From: Coptis chinensis
Lineage: Eukaryota > Streptophyta > Magnoliopsida > Ranunculales > Ranunculaceae
Assembly (NCBI GenBank): GCA_015680905.1
Contig: CM027380.1
Location: forward strand, 39,238,001 to 39,302,000
Direction of reading: 5' to 3'
DNA length: 64,000 nt
Shown here: piece by piece, positions 22,261 to 33,793 of the stretch
Numbering within the stretch: position 1 is the stretch's first letter
How the letters are laid out: each line of letters opens with the position of its first letter
Notes under the pieces: model-generated
Told to the model about the DNA's origin: nothing
Database searches by the model: none
What the model saw: only the letters and a program-made list of their open reading frames with translations
Position numbers and translations under genes: made by a program

Positions 22261-22518
22261 GCTAATTTCTGGGGAAACGGTGGTTCCTTACTTTGTTTAG
22301 CGTATGGTTCAACTGGATATCTAACCTTTGCTTTTTGTTTCTTAGATTGTGGTTTAACCGGTACCTCTACTGTGGGTAGGATCTTGGGTTTCTGTTTGCA
22401 TATCTAGTATAATATCTGGTGTAGGAACTCCTTGTGGGGTAACTATAGACATTGTTACTTTGTTATCCAACACTCTGCCTGAACGGAGAGTGGTGATGGA
22501 ATTTATCTCTCCTATGTT

Positions 22519-23947
22519 TTAATTTTCATTACTAGTATTACCGTTTACTTCAAAGGCTATGTTTGGTGTTTTAGGATTAGGTATCGCTTGTCCTGGAAAC
22601 ACACCTTTGGGTTGTACCTTCTCTTGAGCTAACTGCTGTAAGGAAAGTTGGATGGCTTGTAAAATCTGTTGTTGAGTTTGCATAAAGGTATCAAAGCGAT
22701 CCGATTGTGCAGTGGTATTTATTACAGGTTGTGTGACAGGAACTATGTCACGTTGATTATTTATGGGTGGGTTGTGATAGTTATTATTATTAACCAAAAC
22801 GATACCTCGATTTGCATTATAATTATTATTGTTATAATTATTATAATTACCCTGACCTTATCCTTGTCGTGGTTGAGCTTAATTGTTATAATTATAATTT
22901 TCCTAACCTTGTCCTTGTCTTGGTGGACCTTGGTTGTAATTGTTTGTTGGCCTATCATTTGGGTTAAACAACCTTGGAGATTGTTGATTATTTCGCCAAC
23001 CGAAATTGGGGTTTTGTCGCCAAGCTGCATTAGGTTCGCTATTAATGGAACAAACATTATCTTGTTGTGATTGTTGTTGTTCATATGCGAACGGACAATA
23101 GGAGTCGGGATGCTCTGGACTCAAACATAAATTACATGGATTGGAGTTGACATTCATGACGGGGATAGGCGTTTGTTGGACAGAAATAGCCTCTACCTTT
23201 TTAGCTAGAGATTCTATTAAATTTTTAAGTTCCGGATAGGGTTTCATCTCAAACATACCGACGGCTTTAGCTGTTGTAGAAGAACTAGCGGAACGGGAAA
23301 TATCATCACTACCCCCAATGATTATTCCTCTTAGTCTGATCTGCTAAAAATTTATAAGCCTCTGATGCTCCTTTACTTAAGAAACTACCCCCATTCATTA
23401 TGTCAAGTACTTCTTTATGGTGGTGTAGAAGTCCTTTGAAAAAGGCACGAACTAACATGTCTTTCGCTAGGTTATGGTGTGGACACTCTATAAGTAGGTC
23501 GGTGAAACGATTCCAAGCCTCTGAGAATGATTCATGAGGATTCTGTCGAAAGAAATGAATCTTAGAAAGCATTTCATCGGTCTTCAGTGGGGGGTAAAAA
23601 TGTTCCATAAATAGTTGAACAAGTTTAGCCCACGAGTCCACAGAATTAGGCGCTTGGGCAGTTAACCAAGATGCCGCCTTATCGGCTAAAGTGAAGGGAA
23701 ATACCATCAGTTTAATTTGTTCAGCACCAACCGAAGGATGGTGGAAGGTAGTAAGGACTTGGTCAATCCTACGCATGTGCTGATAAGGTTTTTCATGGTC
23801 TAACCCATGAAAAACGGGTAACAAATTAAATATATTCGGGGGGATTCGGAAATCCCCCACTGGGTCTGATAGAACGATGCAAGATTTAGGGCTATCGCTC
23901 AAGGCTTTATAAAAGTCCGAGAGAGGAGACTCTCTTTCTTCAGCCAT
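22519..23947 (-). pseudogene. E2 Gag (Retrotrans_gag plus zinc knuckle)
   Basis: The start at 23947 (MAEERESPLSDF) opens the capsid-like part (to 23309), with Retrotrans_gag features of the Athila type: FHGLDHEKPYQHMRRI, IKLMVFPFTLADKAASWL, HFYPP, FSEAWNRFTDLLIECPHH and FFKGL. A frame break follows at about 23300-23260. The nucleocapsid part (23256-22519) has a canonical CX2CX4HX4C knuckle (CNLCLSPEHPDSYC) and a Gln/Gly/Asn-rich low-complexity tract (NNYNQGPPRQGQG). Stops at about 22900 and 22860 interrupt it. Gag would form the particle and bind element RNA. Confidence 0.88.
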
Positions 23948-24613
23948 AATCTCAGGTGTGGTGTGTGGTGTGCTAGCTAGAGGTAAAGTGAGTGGTATAC
24001 TAGAAAGGCGTGTTTGTTGACGTTGTCGGTTAATTACGTTAGGCGTTTTTCTTCAGCCTGACCTTAATCTCATGCAAGGCTAAGACCAATCTTAATTAAA
24101 ATAACAACACTCCAAACAATCCTGATATGCTAGTATGAACCTCTAACAGAAGATGCGAGGTGTGGAAGAAAAGAGTACCTGAAAGTCTCATTGCCTCGCT
24201 TATGAATAGCGTCTTGTTTACGCTTGCTCAGTGTATATCACAAGTTAGAACACTGAAAAACTTGAAAGCAATGAAAATTTGAACAAACCTGAGGAAATCG
24301 GGCTGTTTCAGCAGAGGGCGTGGGTGCGCTCAGAATATGCCTAGACAGGGCACAGGTCGCGCTCAGGCAAAAATTGGGATTCCAGGGATGTGGGTGCAGG
24401 TGGCGCTCAAGCAAAATTCGATATTCCAGGCATGTGGGCGCAGGGTGCGCTCCACTTTGGCTTGCCCAGGGCGTAGGTGCGCTCCGAGTAATTTTTTGTG
24501 GTAACGTGCAAAGCTGAAACAGACAACCACAGTGAAAATCCAAACAAGGGTGGGTGGGATATGGGACTTTGAAAAACTATCAAGTCTACAGAAAACAATA
24601 CTAAAGAGTACTA
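23948..24613 (-). other. E2 5' leader with GC-rich repeats
   Basis: Between primer site and gag. Bases 24300-24490 contain four or five degenerate copies of a GC-rich core like GGGCGCAGGTGCGCTC, spaced about 25-50 bases, in otherwise AT-rich DNA. C (41355-41505) has the same core and E4 (55455-55610) a similar GC-rich block in this position. No gene. Confidence 0.7.
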
Positions 24614-24615
24614 AG

Positions 24616-24630
24616 ATGGCAGCGGCGCCA
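24616..24630 (-). other. E2 primer binding site (tRNA-Asp type)
   Basis: On the minus strand TGGCGCCGCTGCCAT, two bases from the LTR; the first 13 bases differ from a tRNA-Asp complement at one position. Confidence 0.75.
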
Positions 24631-24632
24631 TT

Positions 24633-25452
24633 TGATAAACATAAAAAGTTAGTTTACCTACAAAATGAACGTTAAACTCAAAACGCAAGAAAACTAAACT
24701 AAATTACGAAAAGCTATCAAAGATTTCTATACTCTCAATTCTATCGAAATAGAATGGAGTAAAAAGTTCGTTCCACTCTCAGTTCCTTAGTATTGAAGTT
24801 TTCTACAATTGATTAGTAATCCAAAGTTTAATGAGAGCAATGGTGGAGGTTTTATACTACGACGTGAATTCGAACGACAACATACGAATAACAAAATGAC
24901 ATATATAAAGATGTGAACTTTACTACTTTTAATTAACCAATACTTCAAATCTAATTAATGACTAAGAATTGAATAACAACAATTGAAATTAGATCTAATA
25001 AATTGAAATGACAAAAATTGAATTGACAAGAATAACTATTTTATTTATCTAACTAAAGGAAGAACAATGATTCAAAGGATTAATCTAAAACAATGAATTG
25101 AAACTAATTAATTTAACTAATTGAATTCAAATAAAACTAGATCTAGAAGCTATTTTAATGGCTACTTTTTACTCTAACCTATCTAACTATCTCTAACTTA
25201 AGAGCTAAGTCTTATTTTATACAAAGGAGGAGACCAGATCCACAATTTCGTGCATGGGCTGACGAGCCATGTTTTGGGCCAGAAAATCGATCCCAAAGCC
25301 CAATTTCTTCACTCCACAGAGCCTGTTTCAGCTCGCTTCGACTTCAGCAGGCTTTTCGTGCACTTTTGCTCCTCTGATTTGGTCAAGAATTAGACCATTG
25401 GAAAGCTCTTTCCAAGCCGGTCGTTTTGATGTAAGGTAGGCCCAATTCCGAG
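24633..25452 (-). mobile_element. E2 5' LTR, truncated
   Basis: Begins TGATAAACATAAAAAG and follows the 3' LTR up to CCCAATTCCGAG, then breaks into unrelated sequence at 25453. About 310 bp of the outer LTR end are missing. Confidence 0.85.
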
Positions 25453-26483
25453 CCTTCACCAATTTCTAAAAGCCATTTTATTTCGACGCCATCAATCCCT
25501 GAACCGTTACTACACATAATAAAAAGTATACCCAGCTGACGAGTTGAGAATTGGATGAACATTAAAAAGAGAAGAGAAGGCTTTGTACAAAATGTTAGAA
25601 GCTTCAAAAGAAAGAAAAATAAAGAAAAGATTCAAAAATTAAAATCTCCCAAAAGTTTAAAATCACAAGGAGTCGAATTCAAAAGAAACAAAAGCAAAGT
25701 TAGAACTTCCAAAAATCAAAATCATATGGAGTCACAAAGCCAAATGGCTAAAGAATGAATCACAAATTCATAATTCAAAAATGATGTTCTTCTTTAGTTA
25801 CAAATATCCTGAAGACCCAATTTCTCAACTTATCAGAGTTTGTTTTCCCTTCCCTTTATTTCTAAACCACTACCTTAGCCCTGTAATTCCTAATAAAAGG
25901 CCTCTAGCTCAACTAGGAATAGGATGGTGTGATAGTAAATGGATATTGTGATCAATCGACCCCGGTTTCCTTGGAAGTCATTCGTGTATGTGAGGAATAT
26001 AAATACCCTCTGCACTTGAGAAAATGAAACTTGAGTGAATCTATCAGAGAGTTGTGATTGCAACACACCCCTGTGAGAACCCAACTTAAGGACGCTTTCC
26101 AAAATTTTCGAAAATGACTCTGCTTTTGCATTTCACCGCTCATGTTTTGCATGTTTATCTTTATATGATTAAACTACTATATATATATTATTCTTAGTTC
26201 AAAGGAGCTTTTCTTTATTCCCCCGCTAATGAGATGTATAAACCTCTGAGAATAAATAAAGAGACAAGACCCTTTGTGCTAGATAGAGGAAGTTTGTGAG
26301 TACCTTCTATGGAAAACTCTCATGAGGTTTAAGCTCGTCCACTAGGGAAGTCCTAGTGATTTAAAGCCTTGTTGTATATGGTCAATGCAATCGCACTCCG
26401 CAAAACGAGACTAATATAATAAATCACACATTTGTGATCTTAGTTTTTTCTCTTTCATCTTTGCTTGAAGACAAGCAAAATGT

Positions 26484-26497
26484 TGTTTGGGGGTAGT
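26484..26497 (+). other. E3 polypurine tract
   Basis: TGTTTGGGGGTAGT immediately before the LTR start TGATCAATCC. It is nearly the same tract as in the A-LTR elements. Confidence 0.8.
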
Positions 26498-27438
26498 TGA
26501 TCAATCCCCAAATGTGTGTTTTATTACCTTTACAATACTTCAATTATGCCCTTCTTATGCTTAATGAACAAACAACTTATAGCTTTTGCTACCGTTTGCA
26601 GGATACAGGCCATTTAAGACGTATATTCCTAATACTTGCATTTTAGCACGAAAAGGATTGCTATTGACACTGCTTGGGAAGATTCCAGCTTAGGAGCAAA
26701 AGTGTCGAAAAGTCAAATTCAACTCTCAAAGACTCAAGGACTCAAAGCTAAAAGCTATGAACTCAAGGACTTAAAGCCAAAATCAAGAATTCAATTGTAT
26801 GGGCTAAGGTCAAAAGCCCACAAAGCTAAAAGGTTGTTTCTAGAAAGAAGGGCAAAGACGTAATTGGTGTCCTATATAAACCAAAGAAATATAGAGAATT
26901 AGTTATCCAATGTTTAAAGGTCCAAACCATTTGGTTTGTTAGAAGTAGAAACCCTAAAGCTAATCTTTGGTCATTAGGAGCAGATTAAATGTTTTAATTT
27001 AATAATGTAATTTGTTATTTCCTTGTTTTCATTATATCTTTTCAATACAAGTTTTCATTATATCTTTTCAATACAAGTTTTCATTATATCTTTTCAATAC
27101 AAGTTTTCTCTTTGATTCAATCCCAAACACTAGTTATACTCATTTGACAAGTTCAAATCAGTATGACTAGTGTTTGGGATTAATGAGTATGACTTTATGA
27201 GCAAGATAACCACTAAAACCAATTTCATTCCATGTTTTGATTCAACAACAAGTTAAAAACAAGTTTTAGTCCATATACAATTCAACTAAGAGTTTCACAT
27301 TAAGAAGTAATTCTAAATAACTATTAGAAAGTAGGAGAGAAGAGTTACAAGTCTAGTTTTTCCAACCATCAAAACCATCCTCCAAACAAAGAATTCGAGA
27401 TGAACAACAAACCTAACACCACTATTCTATCATCTTCA
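26498..27438 (+). mobile_element. E3 3' LTR (B-type)
   Basis: 941 bp beginning TGATCAATCC and ending CATCTTCA. The reverse complement of its right half is seen at 55841-56443 (E4 LTR), fixing the boundaries. It contains three 26-bp tandem units (27025-27102) and an imperfect hairpin (27121-27180, arms around CCCAAACACTAG/CTAGTGTTTGGG). Confidence 0.8.
27025..27102. repeat. Three tandem 26-bp units in the B LTR
   Basis: Exact triplicate of a 26-base unit starting GTTTTCATTATATC and ending CAATACAA. Confidence 0.95.
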
Positions 27439-27442
27439 CTTG

Positions 27443-29540
27443 ACATAGCCTTGAAATATCTCACCTTCTGTTTACAGATGACAGTTTCCTGTTCTGTCGG
27501 GCTACACCTAAAGAGGCGACTAAGTTAATGGATACCCTTGATGAGTTTTCTAAAATCACATGGCAAACTATAAATTTTGAAAAATCAAGTGTCCATTTTA
27601 GTACTAATCTCAATCATGTCCACAAAGATTCGATCCGACGAATTCTTGGCATGACCATCATCTCTTCATCAAATAATTATCTTGGTTGCCCTCTTTTCTT
27701 GGGTAAAACATAAATGCAAATGTTTGATTCCCTTATTCCTAAGGTTGAATCAAGGATTGATGGATGGGAAAGTAAACTTCTATCTCAAGCTGGCAAAACT
27801 GTTTTAATTAAATTTGTAACTTTAGCCATTCCTACTTATCAAATGGCATGCTTCTTAGTCCCAAAAACGATTGCAAAAAAGAAGTGATTCTCTGCAAAGA
27901 GACTTCTGGTGCGGAAAAGGGAAAAATGAAGATACAAACAATCAAAACCATGGTCCATATCTTAAAAGCTAGAAATTTATTTGCAAAGCAAAAAGTAACT
28001 GGGGGGTTAGGCATTAGAAACTTCGAAAATGCAAACTTGACTATGATTACAAAATTATCTTGGTGTTTAATAAAAGAACCCAACTCTCTTTGGGCTACAT
28101 GCAGTTCTTAAAGCTAAGTATTTTTCTAATGTAGATGCACTGCACTCTAACACTAAGCAAGGAGCTTCCTATTGTGGAAAAGTGTTACTACAGGTCTAAA
28201 TCTTATCAAAAACAACTCCATTTGGAGAGTTGGTAATTACTCCAATATCTCCATCTGGGATGATAACTGGATACCAGGTCTTCCTCCTACCACTAGGGAA
28301 AATGCTACTACCATCCACCTTCCAAACTCATTCGTTCAAGACCTCATTCATCCCACCCAATCAACATGGAATGTCCCCCTCATTTGCACGCTCTTTGATG
28401 CATGCACTACTCAACAAATCGCTACCATTCATCTAAGTCAACATGGCTTAACAGATAAGCTCCAATGGTCTCTCACAAAAAAAGGAGTCTTTATAACACG
28501 ATCGATTTCTAAAAAACTCTCAGATTATAATCCTCCTCTCCATGTTCATGACCCCATTAGCCCTAAGATTTGGCACGTGAAAAGCTCACCAAGAGCTCTT
28601 AACTTCACCTGGAAATGCTATCACAATTTTGCACCAACAAGAGCCAAAATCGGCACTCACATAACCATCCATACCACATCTTGTCCCATCTGTAACTACC
28701 ACAATGAGACCCTTCATCAAATGCTTCTTGAATGCCCTTTCACCAAGGCATGTTGGTATGCCTCCAAGTGGAGTTTCCAACTTGATCGAGTACGTCATCT
28801 TAGTCCTCAAAATTGGATAAGAGTTGGCTTTCCCCTCCGAAAAATTAGGGATTCTGCCTTAATGCATGGAGTTCCTTCTGTGTTGATATCACTTGGCTAA
28901 TATGGAAAGAAAGATGCAAAGCTGCTTTTGAAAAAAAGATTCCAAACATGGTCCGCATAATGCAAATAACTAAATCAATAACTACACAACTACCCATTTC
29001 CTTTCCAGATAAATCAAAACCACCTTCACAGCAAACTACCAACTAGGCCATTGTGGAAACCACCTAAACCATCATTCCTTAAGATCAATATAGATGCTTC
29101 ATTCATACTCAATACACTCTCATTTGGTATAGGTTTTATTATGCGACTCTAACAAAAACGTCTTAGCAGCAGGTACTTGGACAGGACATGCCACCACCGC
29201 AAAGGAGGCTGAATGCCAAGGGGTTCTTCTGGCCACCCAGTGGGCCATAGAAAGCTAGGCAACTCACTCACCTAGAATTGGAGATCGATGCTCAAGTAGT
29301 TTTGGTAGAATGGGAAACCCGATCATCCAATCTCTCTTGGCGCTCTAAAGACATCATCAGGGATATCAGATCTCTCGCAACTAATTTTGTATATTTTGAT
29401 ATTATCTTTTGTAGTCGTAACATAAATGGCATTGCAGAAATAATTTCAAAGAAAGCAATATCACTAGGAGAATCATTCCCCTAGGAAGATTCACTCCCTC
29501 AATGGCTTATGGATGCCACAGATATAGATAGGACATCCAT
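27443..29540 (+). pseudogene. LINE-2 ORF2 relic (RT, zf-RVT, RNase H)
   Basis: The first recognisable block, ISHLLFTDDSFLFCRAT at about 27453-27500, is RT motif C with its Asp pair. It is followed by NYLGCPLFLGKT and IDGWESKLLSQAGKTVLI. After frame changes, 28172-28900 is open and contains IWRVGNYSNISIWDDNWIP and the zf-RVT signature (WHVKSSPRALNFTW, CPICN, HQMLLECP). RNase H pieces follow: INIDASF at about 29090, TAKEAECQG at about 29200 and LEIDAQVVLV at 29278. At least four frame breaks or stops make it inactive. It belongs to a different subfamily from LINE-1. Confidence 0.88.
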
Positions 29541-29601
29541 ACCCATATGTACAGGTTCAGTCATCTGACTTTATACATCTATCATTGATTACCAAAAAAA
29601 A
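27443..29601 (+). mobile_element. LINE-2: 5'-truncated plant LINE
   Basis: A plus-strand non-LTR element that begins within RT just after the E3 LTR and ends in a short poly(A) (29594-29601). Domain order is RT, zf-RVT, RNase H. No convincing target duplication was found. Confidence 0.85.
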
Positions 29602-30652
29602 TGGAATAGAAGGGATTTTCTGTGGACCTGCCTTTAAGCAAAGATCTAACCATAATTAGTTTTTAATTTTTTTTATAAAGAGATAGATGTAAGCATGTAA
29701 CTCTTTATTTTATATCCTCTTGAGAAAACTTTCCCAACAAGCAAACAACAAGGCCTTGAGCCATGTCATCATAAAAAGCCTCTACAGGTCATTCATCCAA
29801 TATCAACATGGTCAAGCAGTACAAGAACGTTATATTCCTTGCTCAACAATCCCACCATAGAACCCTTTCCTCTAGTTGTTAAGTAAACAATAACCGACAT
29901 TTCACCTGAAGAAAGACGTTTTTCTTTGATCTATTTGAGCATTCACTCTTGCTTTACTACTTCCTGGTTTTGTGGAATTAGAAACATTATAAAATTTGGC
30001 TTTATTTTGGTTTAGTATTTTTCATATAATTAAGGTCGGTCCTCTTACTCAATTTTGAGACATAACCAACTTGTGATTCCAACGATTCATTTCATAAAGA
30101 AAAAAACTCATATAGCAAAAGATTGTACTTTTAAATTGACGTGGAAGAGACAATTGAGGAAACCAGTGATTGGGGAGTCCACTCATTTTCGTGGAACCGC
30201 ACTTCCCCATCTGTTTGAATCGGAAGAGGCACTATGTCATACCCCAAATTTCCATAAAATTAAAATAGGAAATTATCCAAGATATAAATATCTCAATCGT
30301 CACCCTATTCAATCATCTAAAAACCCAGGATGAAACGAAACCTAACAACCCATTATCAAACACGACAATAAAAAAAATTTGAGATCAAATTAAAACAAAC
30401 AGAAACAACTCTTCATTCACGAATTCAAAAATAATTATCCAACTCTATTACATTTGCCTAAAAACCAAACTGTACACTCCATAAAATTTAAACCAGAAAC
30501 ACTCCAAGAGCAAATCCAAATCAAATGTTGTCTTCCACTGCACTCCACTATCTATGTTCCCAAGAACACACCCACGTTGCAAAAGAAAGCAAACATAGGT
30601 CTAAAATAAAATAGCAGTACATTCAATCTTTCAAATAAAGAAATTTACTATT
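29602..30652. other. Intergenic or unassigned repeat DNA
   Basis: AT-rich DNA with no coding region or element edge that I recognise. A 92-codon open stretch at 30055-30333 has no identifiable motif. Confidence 0.5.
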
Positions 30653-30657
30653 ACAAT
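30653..30657. repeat. Target-site duplication of BX, left
   Basis: ACAAT, repeated at 43587-43591 on the far side of the element. Confidence 0.8.
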
Positions 30658-31068
30658 TGTATGAACCAATTTCATACCCTATAATCTTACATCTCTCCTT
30701 CTTGGTTTCTTCTCCTAGATGATAAATACTTCTCATTTCTATGATTTTTCAACTGAACCCATTTAGGTTGCCTACGTAGTCCTGAGCCCTTATCAGGGGA
30801 TCAAGCTGTGTCGTCGTTATCCTCCCTTTTTCCTTTCCCTCCTTCCTCCTTTTCACTCTTTAGCCGCCTCCCTCTCTCTAGGTCAAAGTCCTTGGACCTA
30901 TCTGATCTTGGGCCCATCCCTTTGGCCCAATACCATACAAGGTCCACTTCTCTTTCTCTCTCTCACTTTTTTTTTGTATATATCCTTGTGTTGTCCTTTT
31001 CCTCTAAGTGTTGTACTCTTGGGACTCTCTTACATGTGATGTCAGTGGTCATGAATATGGCTCCTATA
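30658..31068 (-). mobile_element. BX 3' LTR
   Basis: 411 bp, TGTATGAACC to GGCTCCTATA (the other copy ends CTACA, so the terminal CA has mutated here). It aligns throughout with the split 5' LTR. Confidence 0.85.
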
Positions 31069-31083
31069 GATGCCCCCTCTCGA
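31069..31083 (-). other. BX polypurine tract
   Basis: Element strand reads GAGAGGGGGCATC directly before the LTR. Confidence 0.65.
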
Positions 31084-32399
31084 GTCCGTCGATGAAGACG
31101 GTGGACCCGAGAAGACCTTGATCTGTAACGCCCCAAAACTCAAACAAAGATACCTAAGATACATGACTTTTTTAGAAAAAATTTGGCAGAACCTCCGCTG
31201 TATCTTCAACCTTTCATAAATATACTAACTTGTCATAACCTAAAAATTTAATAAGAATACATCCAAACCAAATATAAAACCTCATACTTCAGTTGTAAAC
31301 CCAACTACTAAAAGATATACTGATTCATAGAACCAGCTACTTAACCAGCTCGACCAATGCCAGTTAAGTCAAGTAACCAATCCTCGAATAAGAAAAAAAC
31401 TATAAATATACAAACAACATTTCAGAAACCCTAATACAAGACTTATACAATGCAACTAATATACAAATATCTCCACATTACCAGGACAGCCTCAACAAAA
31501 CCATCTAACCATACATATTCCAAATACACCCATAAACGAAGGATTGGTAAATGCCAGATCACTTGAGTGCCAAACTAATATCGACTAAACAAACTAAACA
31601 AATAAAGATGTCTCTAACATGGCGCCCGGGTGGATACCAACATGACAAGAAATAATGACACCCATAGCAATAAATATTTAAGTTATAGTAAAACTTACTC
31701 AGTGCAATTCCCGCATCTGCCTATTTGTAACCAAATGACATACGTAAGGATCCAATATTAAACATATCACACAAATCACACTCAGCACGCTCTAATATAT
31801 ATATAGTTACGAAATAAAACAACAATCAAACATCATAAACAAAGAACTCTATGGGATGGGTATCTACCTAGGAAAGCAACCCGGCACCGCTGCTTCCCTC
31901 TCAGGGATCAAGCCATATGTAGTTCTTCCATCACATACTAATACACAAGACTACCAAACTCAAAGAATACTAGGTCCCATGCGAATTCAATCACCAAGAA
32001 TAAAATTTAACAATAATGCACAAACTAAAACCTTAGCTATAAAAGCCATAAACACCAAGCTATAAACTCTTGTACATACCATACCATTAGAACATGAAAT
32101 GGGATTATTAATACAACTAAATAAACAGCCTATCACCTATACAGCCACCACTCGACTCAAACATTTGGTCGTACCAATCAAATTGATTTTAGTGGTTAGC
32201 TACATGCATTTCAAACATGTCACACACCATATCGATAATGATAACTATGAATAGAATAGTAAAAGTAGGACAAGGCCCAAAAGCTAACATTTGGGTTTTA
32301 CATGACCTCTCTTGTATACGTACTTGAATTCCAAACCTTCGCAGTACCATATGACTTGATCTCACATTTTTTGTGTATTCTTCTAGCACTAGCCGGATA
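31084..32399 (-). other. BX internal region, non-coding part
   Basis: No coding region recognised. A minus-strand frame continuing out of the minisatellite ends in LRAIRLVLEEY at about 32370-32400 and stops at 32189; it could be the end of an ancient protein but has no family signature I can name. Confidence 0.45.
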
Positions 32400-33125
32400 G
32401 CGCGAAGCATATCTGCGAAGGGCTCATCCCCCTCATAGTCTTTGGCAGTTGGGGGCAGCTCAGTTTGCCCACAAGTTGATTCTGTGGAGGGCTCATCCCC
32501 CGGTCTTTGGCGGTTAGGGGCATTTCGGTTGCCCGCCAAGTTGATTCCTTGAGAGGGCTCATCTCCCTGCGGTCTTTGGCAGTTGGGGGTAGCTCAGTTT
32601 TCCCCCAAGTTGATTCCATAAAGGGCTCATCCCCCCCCCCCTGGTCTTTGACAGATGGGGTAGCTCAGTTTGCCCCCTAGTTGATTCTGCGAAGGGCTCA
32701 TTCCCTCCCCCCTGGCGGTCTTTGCGTTGGGGACAGCTCAGTTTACCCCCAAGTTGATTCCGCAAAGGGCTCATCCCCCCCATGGTCTTTGGCAGTTGGG
32801 GGCAGCTCAGTTTGCCCCCAAGTTGATTTTGCAAATGGCTCATCCCCTCCGCGGTCTTTGCGTTGGGGGCAGCTCACTTTGCCCCCAAGTTGATTTCAAG
32901 AAAAAGGCTCAACCCCACGGTCTTTGGCGGTTGGGGGGCATTTCGCTTTGCCCCAAGTTGATTCTGCGAAGGGCTCATCCCCCTCCAGTCTTTGGCAGTC
33001 GGGGGCAGCTTAGTTTGCCCCAAAGTTAATTCCGTGGAAGATTCATCCCCCCGCAGTCTTTGGCAGTTAGGGGCAGTTCAGTTTGCCCTAAAGTTGATTC
33101 CGTGAAAGGCTCATCCCCCCGTGCT
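32400..33125 (-). repeat. Minisatellite of about ten 68-bp units
   Basis: About ten tandem copies of a unit with core TTTGCCCCCAAGTTGATTC, then GGGCTCATCCCCC, then GTCTTTGGCAGTTGGGG. Unit starts (AAGTTGATT) fall near 32475, 32541, 32605, 32680, 32750, 32820, 32888, 32955, 33024 and 33090. Units differ by point changes and C-run length. On the minus strand several frames stay open across units, giving repeats such as GQTELPPTAKD. There are no unique spacers, so it is not a CRISPR array. Confidence 0.9.
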
Positions 33126-33639
33126 CGTTCGGATAGTGCATCCAGGAACAACTCAGTCAGTTCAATCTCAACTCCGCTCTACGGTACCGTGAGTCTTTCT
33201 CATTCTCTGAAACCAACAGTGGTATATGACTCTGCACATCTTCTGTAATCATCTTACCATTCCTATTCGGACACTCCAATCCGTAGATCTCAATCTCAAA
33301 CTTTGGATCTCCTTGTTCCTTTGCCTCAAAACAACGCATACTCGGCGGAGGTTCATGGAAATGCCTTAACCTATGAACTTAAATCGACTATGCTGACAAC
33401 CTTCCACCTAAACATCAAGAGAATATCCACACCACCAACCACTTTAACCTGACAAGGTGTACTAGAATAATGTTGTAAAAATCAGCTCGATACCCATCCT
33501 CGCCACTACTAGCCCAAAAAAGATGGGAACCCCCATCCATTACCCCTGCTGCACTCCAAATATCAAAAAATAGAGCAAAGAAGAAACAAAATAATATTAA
33601 GAGAAAAGTAACACAAGACAAATCATGTACTGTTTAAAG

Positions 33640-33793
33640 CTCTTACGTCCATCGCATTCACTAATCGACCGCGTGGTCGCAGAATCGTAGTAGTAACATG
33701 AACTGAATGATTTGTAGGAATCATTGGAGCAATGTAGCAAGTTGTGTGGCAGGTTTTCATTATCTTTGTTCCTGTGATTAGGACCTGCATTTG
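33640..33793 (-). pseudogene. BX exon-like segment 2
   Basis: On the minus strand an acceptor-like TGCAG at about 33785 is followed by an open stretch (GPNHRNKDNENLPHNLLHC, then SCYYYDSATTRSISECDG) and a donor-like GTAAGA at about 33648. The composition looks like real protein rather than random AT-rich translation. It is possibly a captured gene exon. No family recognised. Confidence 0.3.

Larger units (their letters stand above)
13863..25452 (-). mobile_element. E2: Athila-like gag-pro element with extra ORFs, no RT or integrase
   Basis: An 11.6-kb minus-strand element: 5' LTR (24633-25452, truncated), primer site, leader with GC-rich repeats, gag, retropepsin, conserved tail, extra ORF1, extra ORF2 relic, 3' non-coding DNA, polypurine tract and a complete 3' LTR (13863-14998). 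It is inserted into E1's gag. The right LTR is cut off at 25453, so no target duplication can be checked. I see no RT, RNase H or integrase between the LTRs, so it is non-autonomous. Confidence 0.85.
25453..27438 (+). mobile_element. E3: 3' end of a B-LTR element, plus strand
   Basis: The region 26060-26440 is the reverse complement of the 3' non-coding block of E2/D (for example GAACCCAACTTAAGGACGC here, matching 59776 onwards). It ends in a polypurine tract (26484-26497) and a complete B LTR (26498-27438). The 5' part is missing: the element is cut at 25453 by the junction with E2. No coding sequence is recognised. Confidence 0.75.

Noticed and set aside
15016..25452. Possible RT or integrase hidden in E2
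   Set aside because: I looked for the RT Asp-Asp block, RNase H and integrase HHCC/DDE spacing in the readable frames between the LTRs and saw none; the extra ORFs do not show these motifs.
30055..30333. 92-codon plus-strand ORF in unassigned DNA
   Set aside because: No motif, no related copy in the window; probably chance.
30808..31095. Ser/Leu/Phe-rich plus-strand ORF, also at 43211-43557
   Set aside because: Both lie within the BX LTR on the strand opposite to the element; they recur only because the LTR is repeated.
32400..33125. CRISPR-like array of evenly spaced repeats
   Set aside because: Units are contiguous and similar over their whole length with no unique spacers, and the DNA is a plant retroelement; it is a minisatellite.
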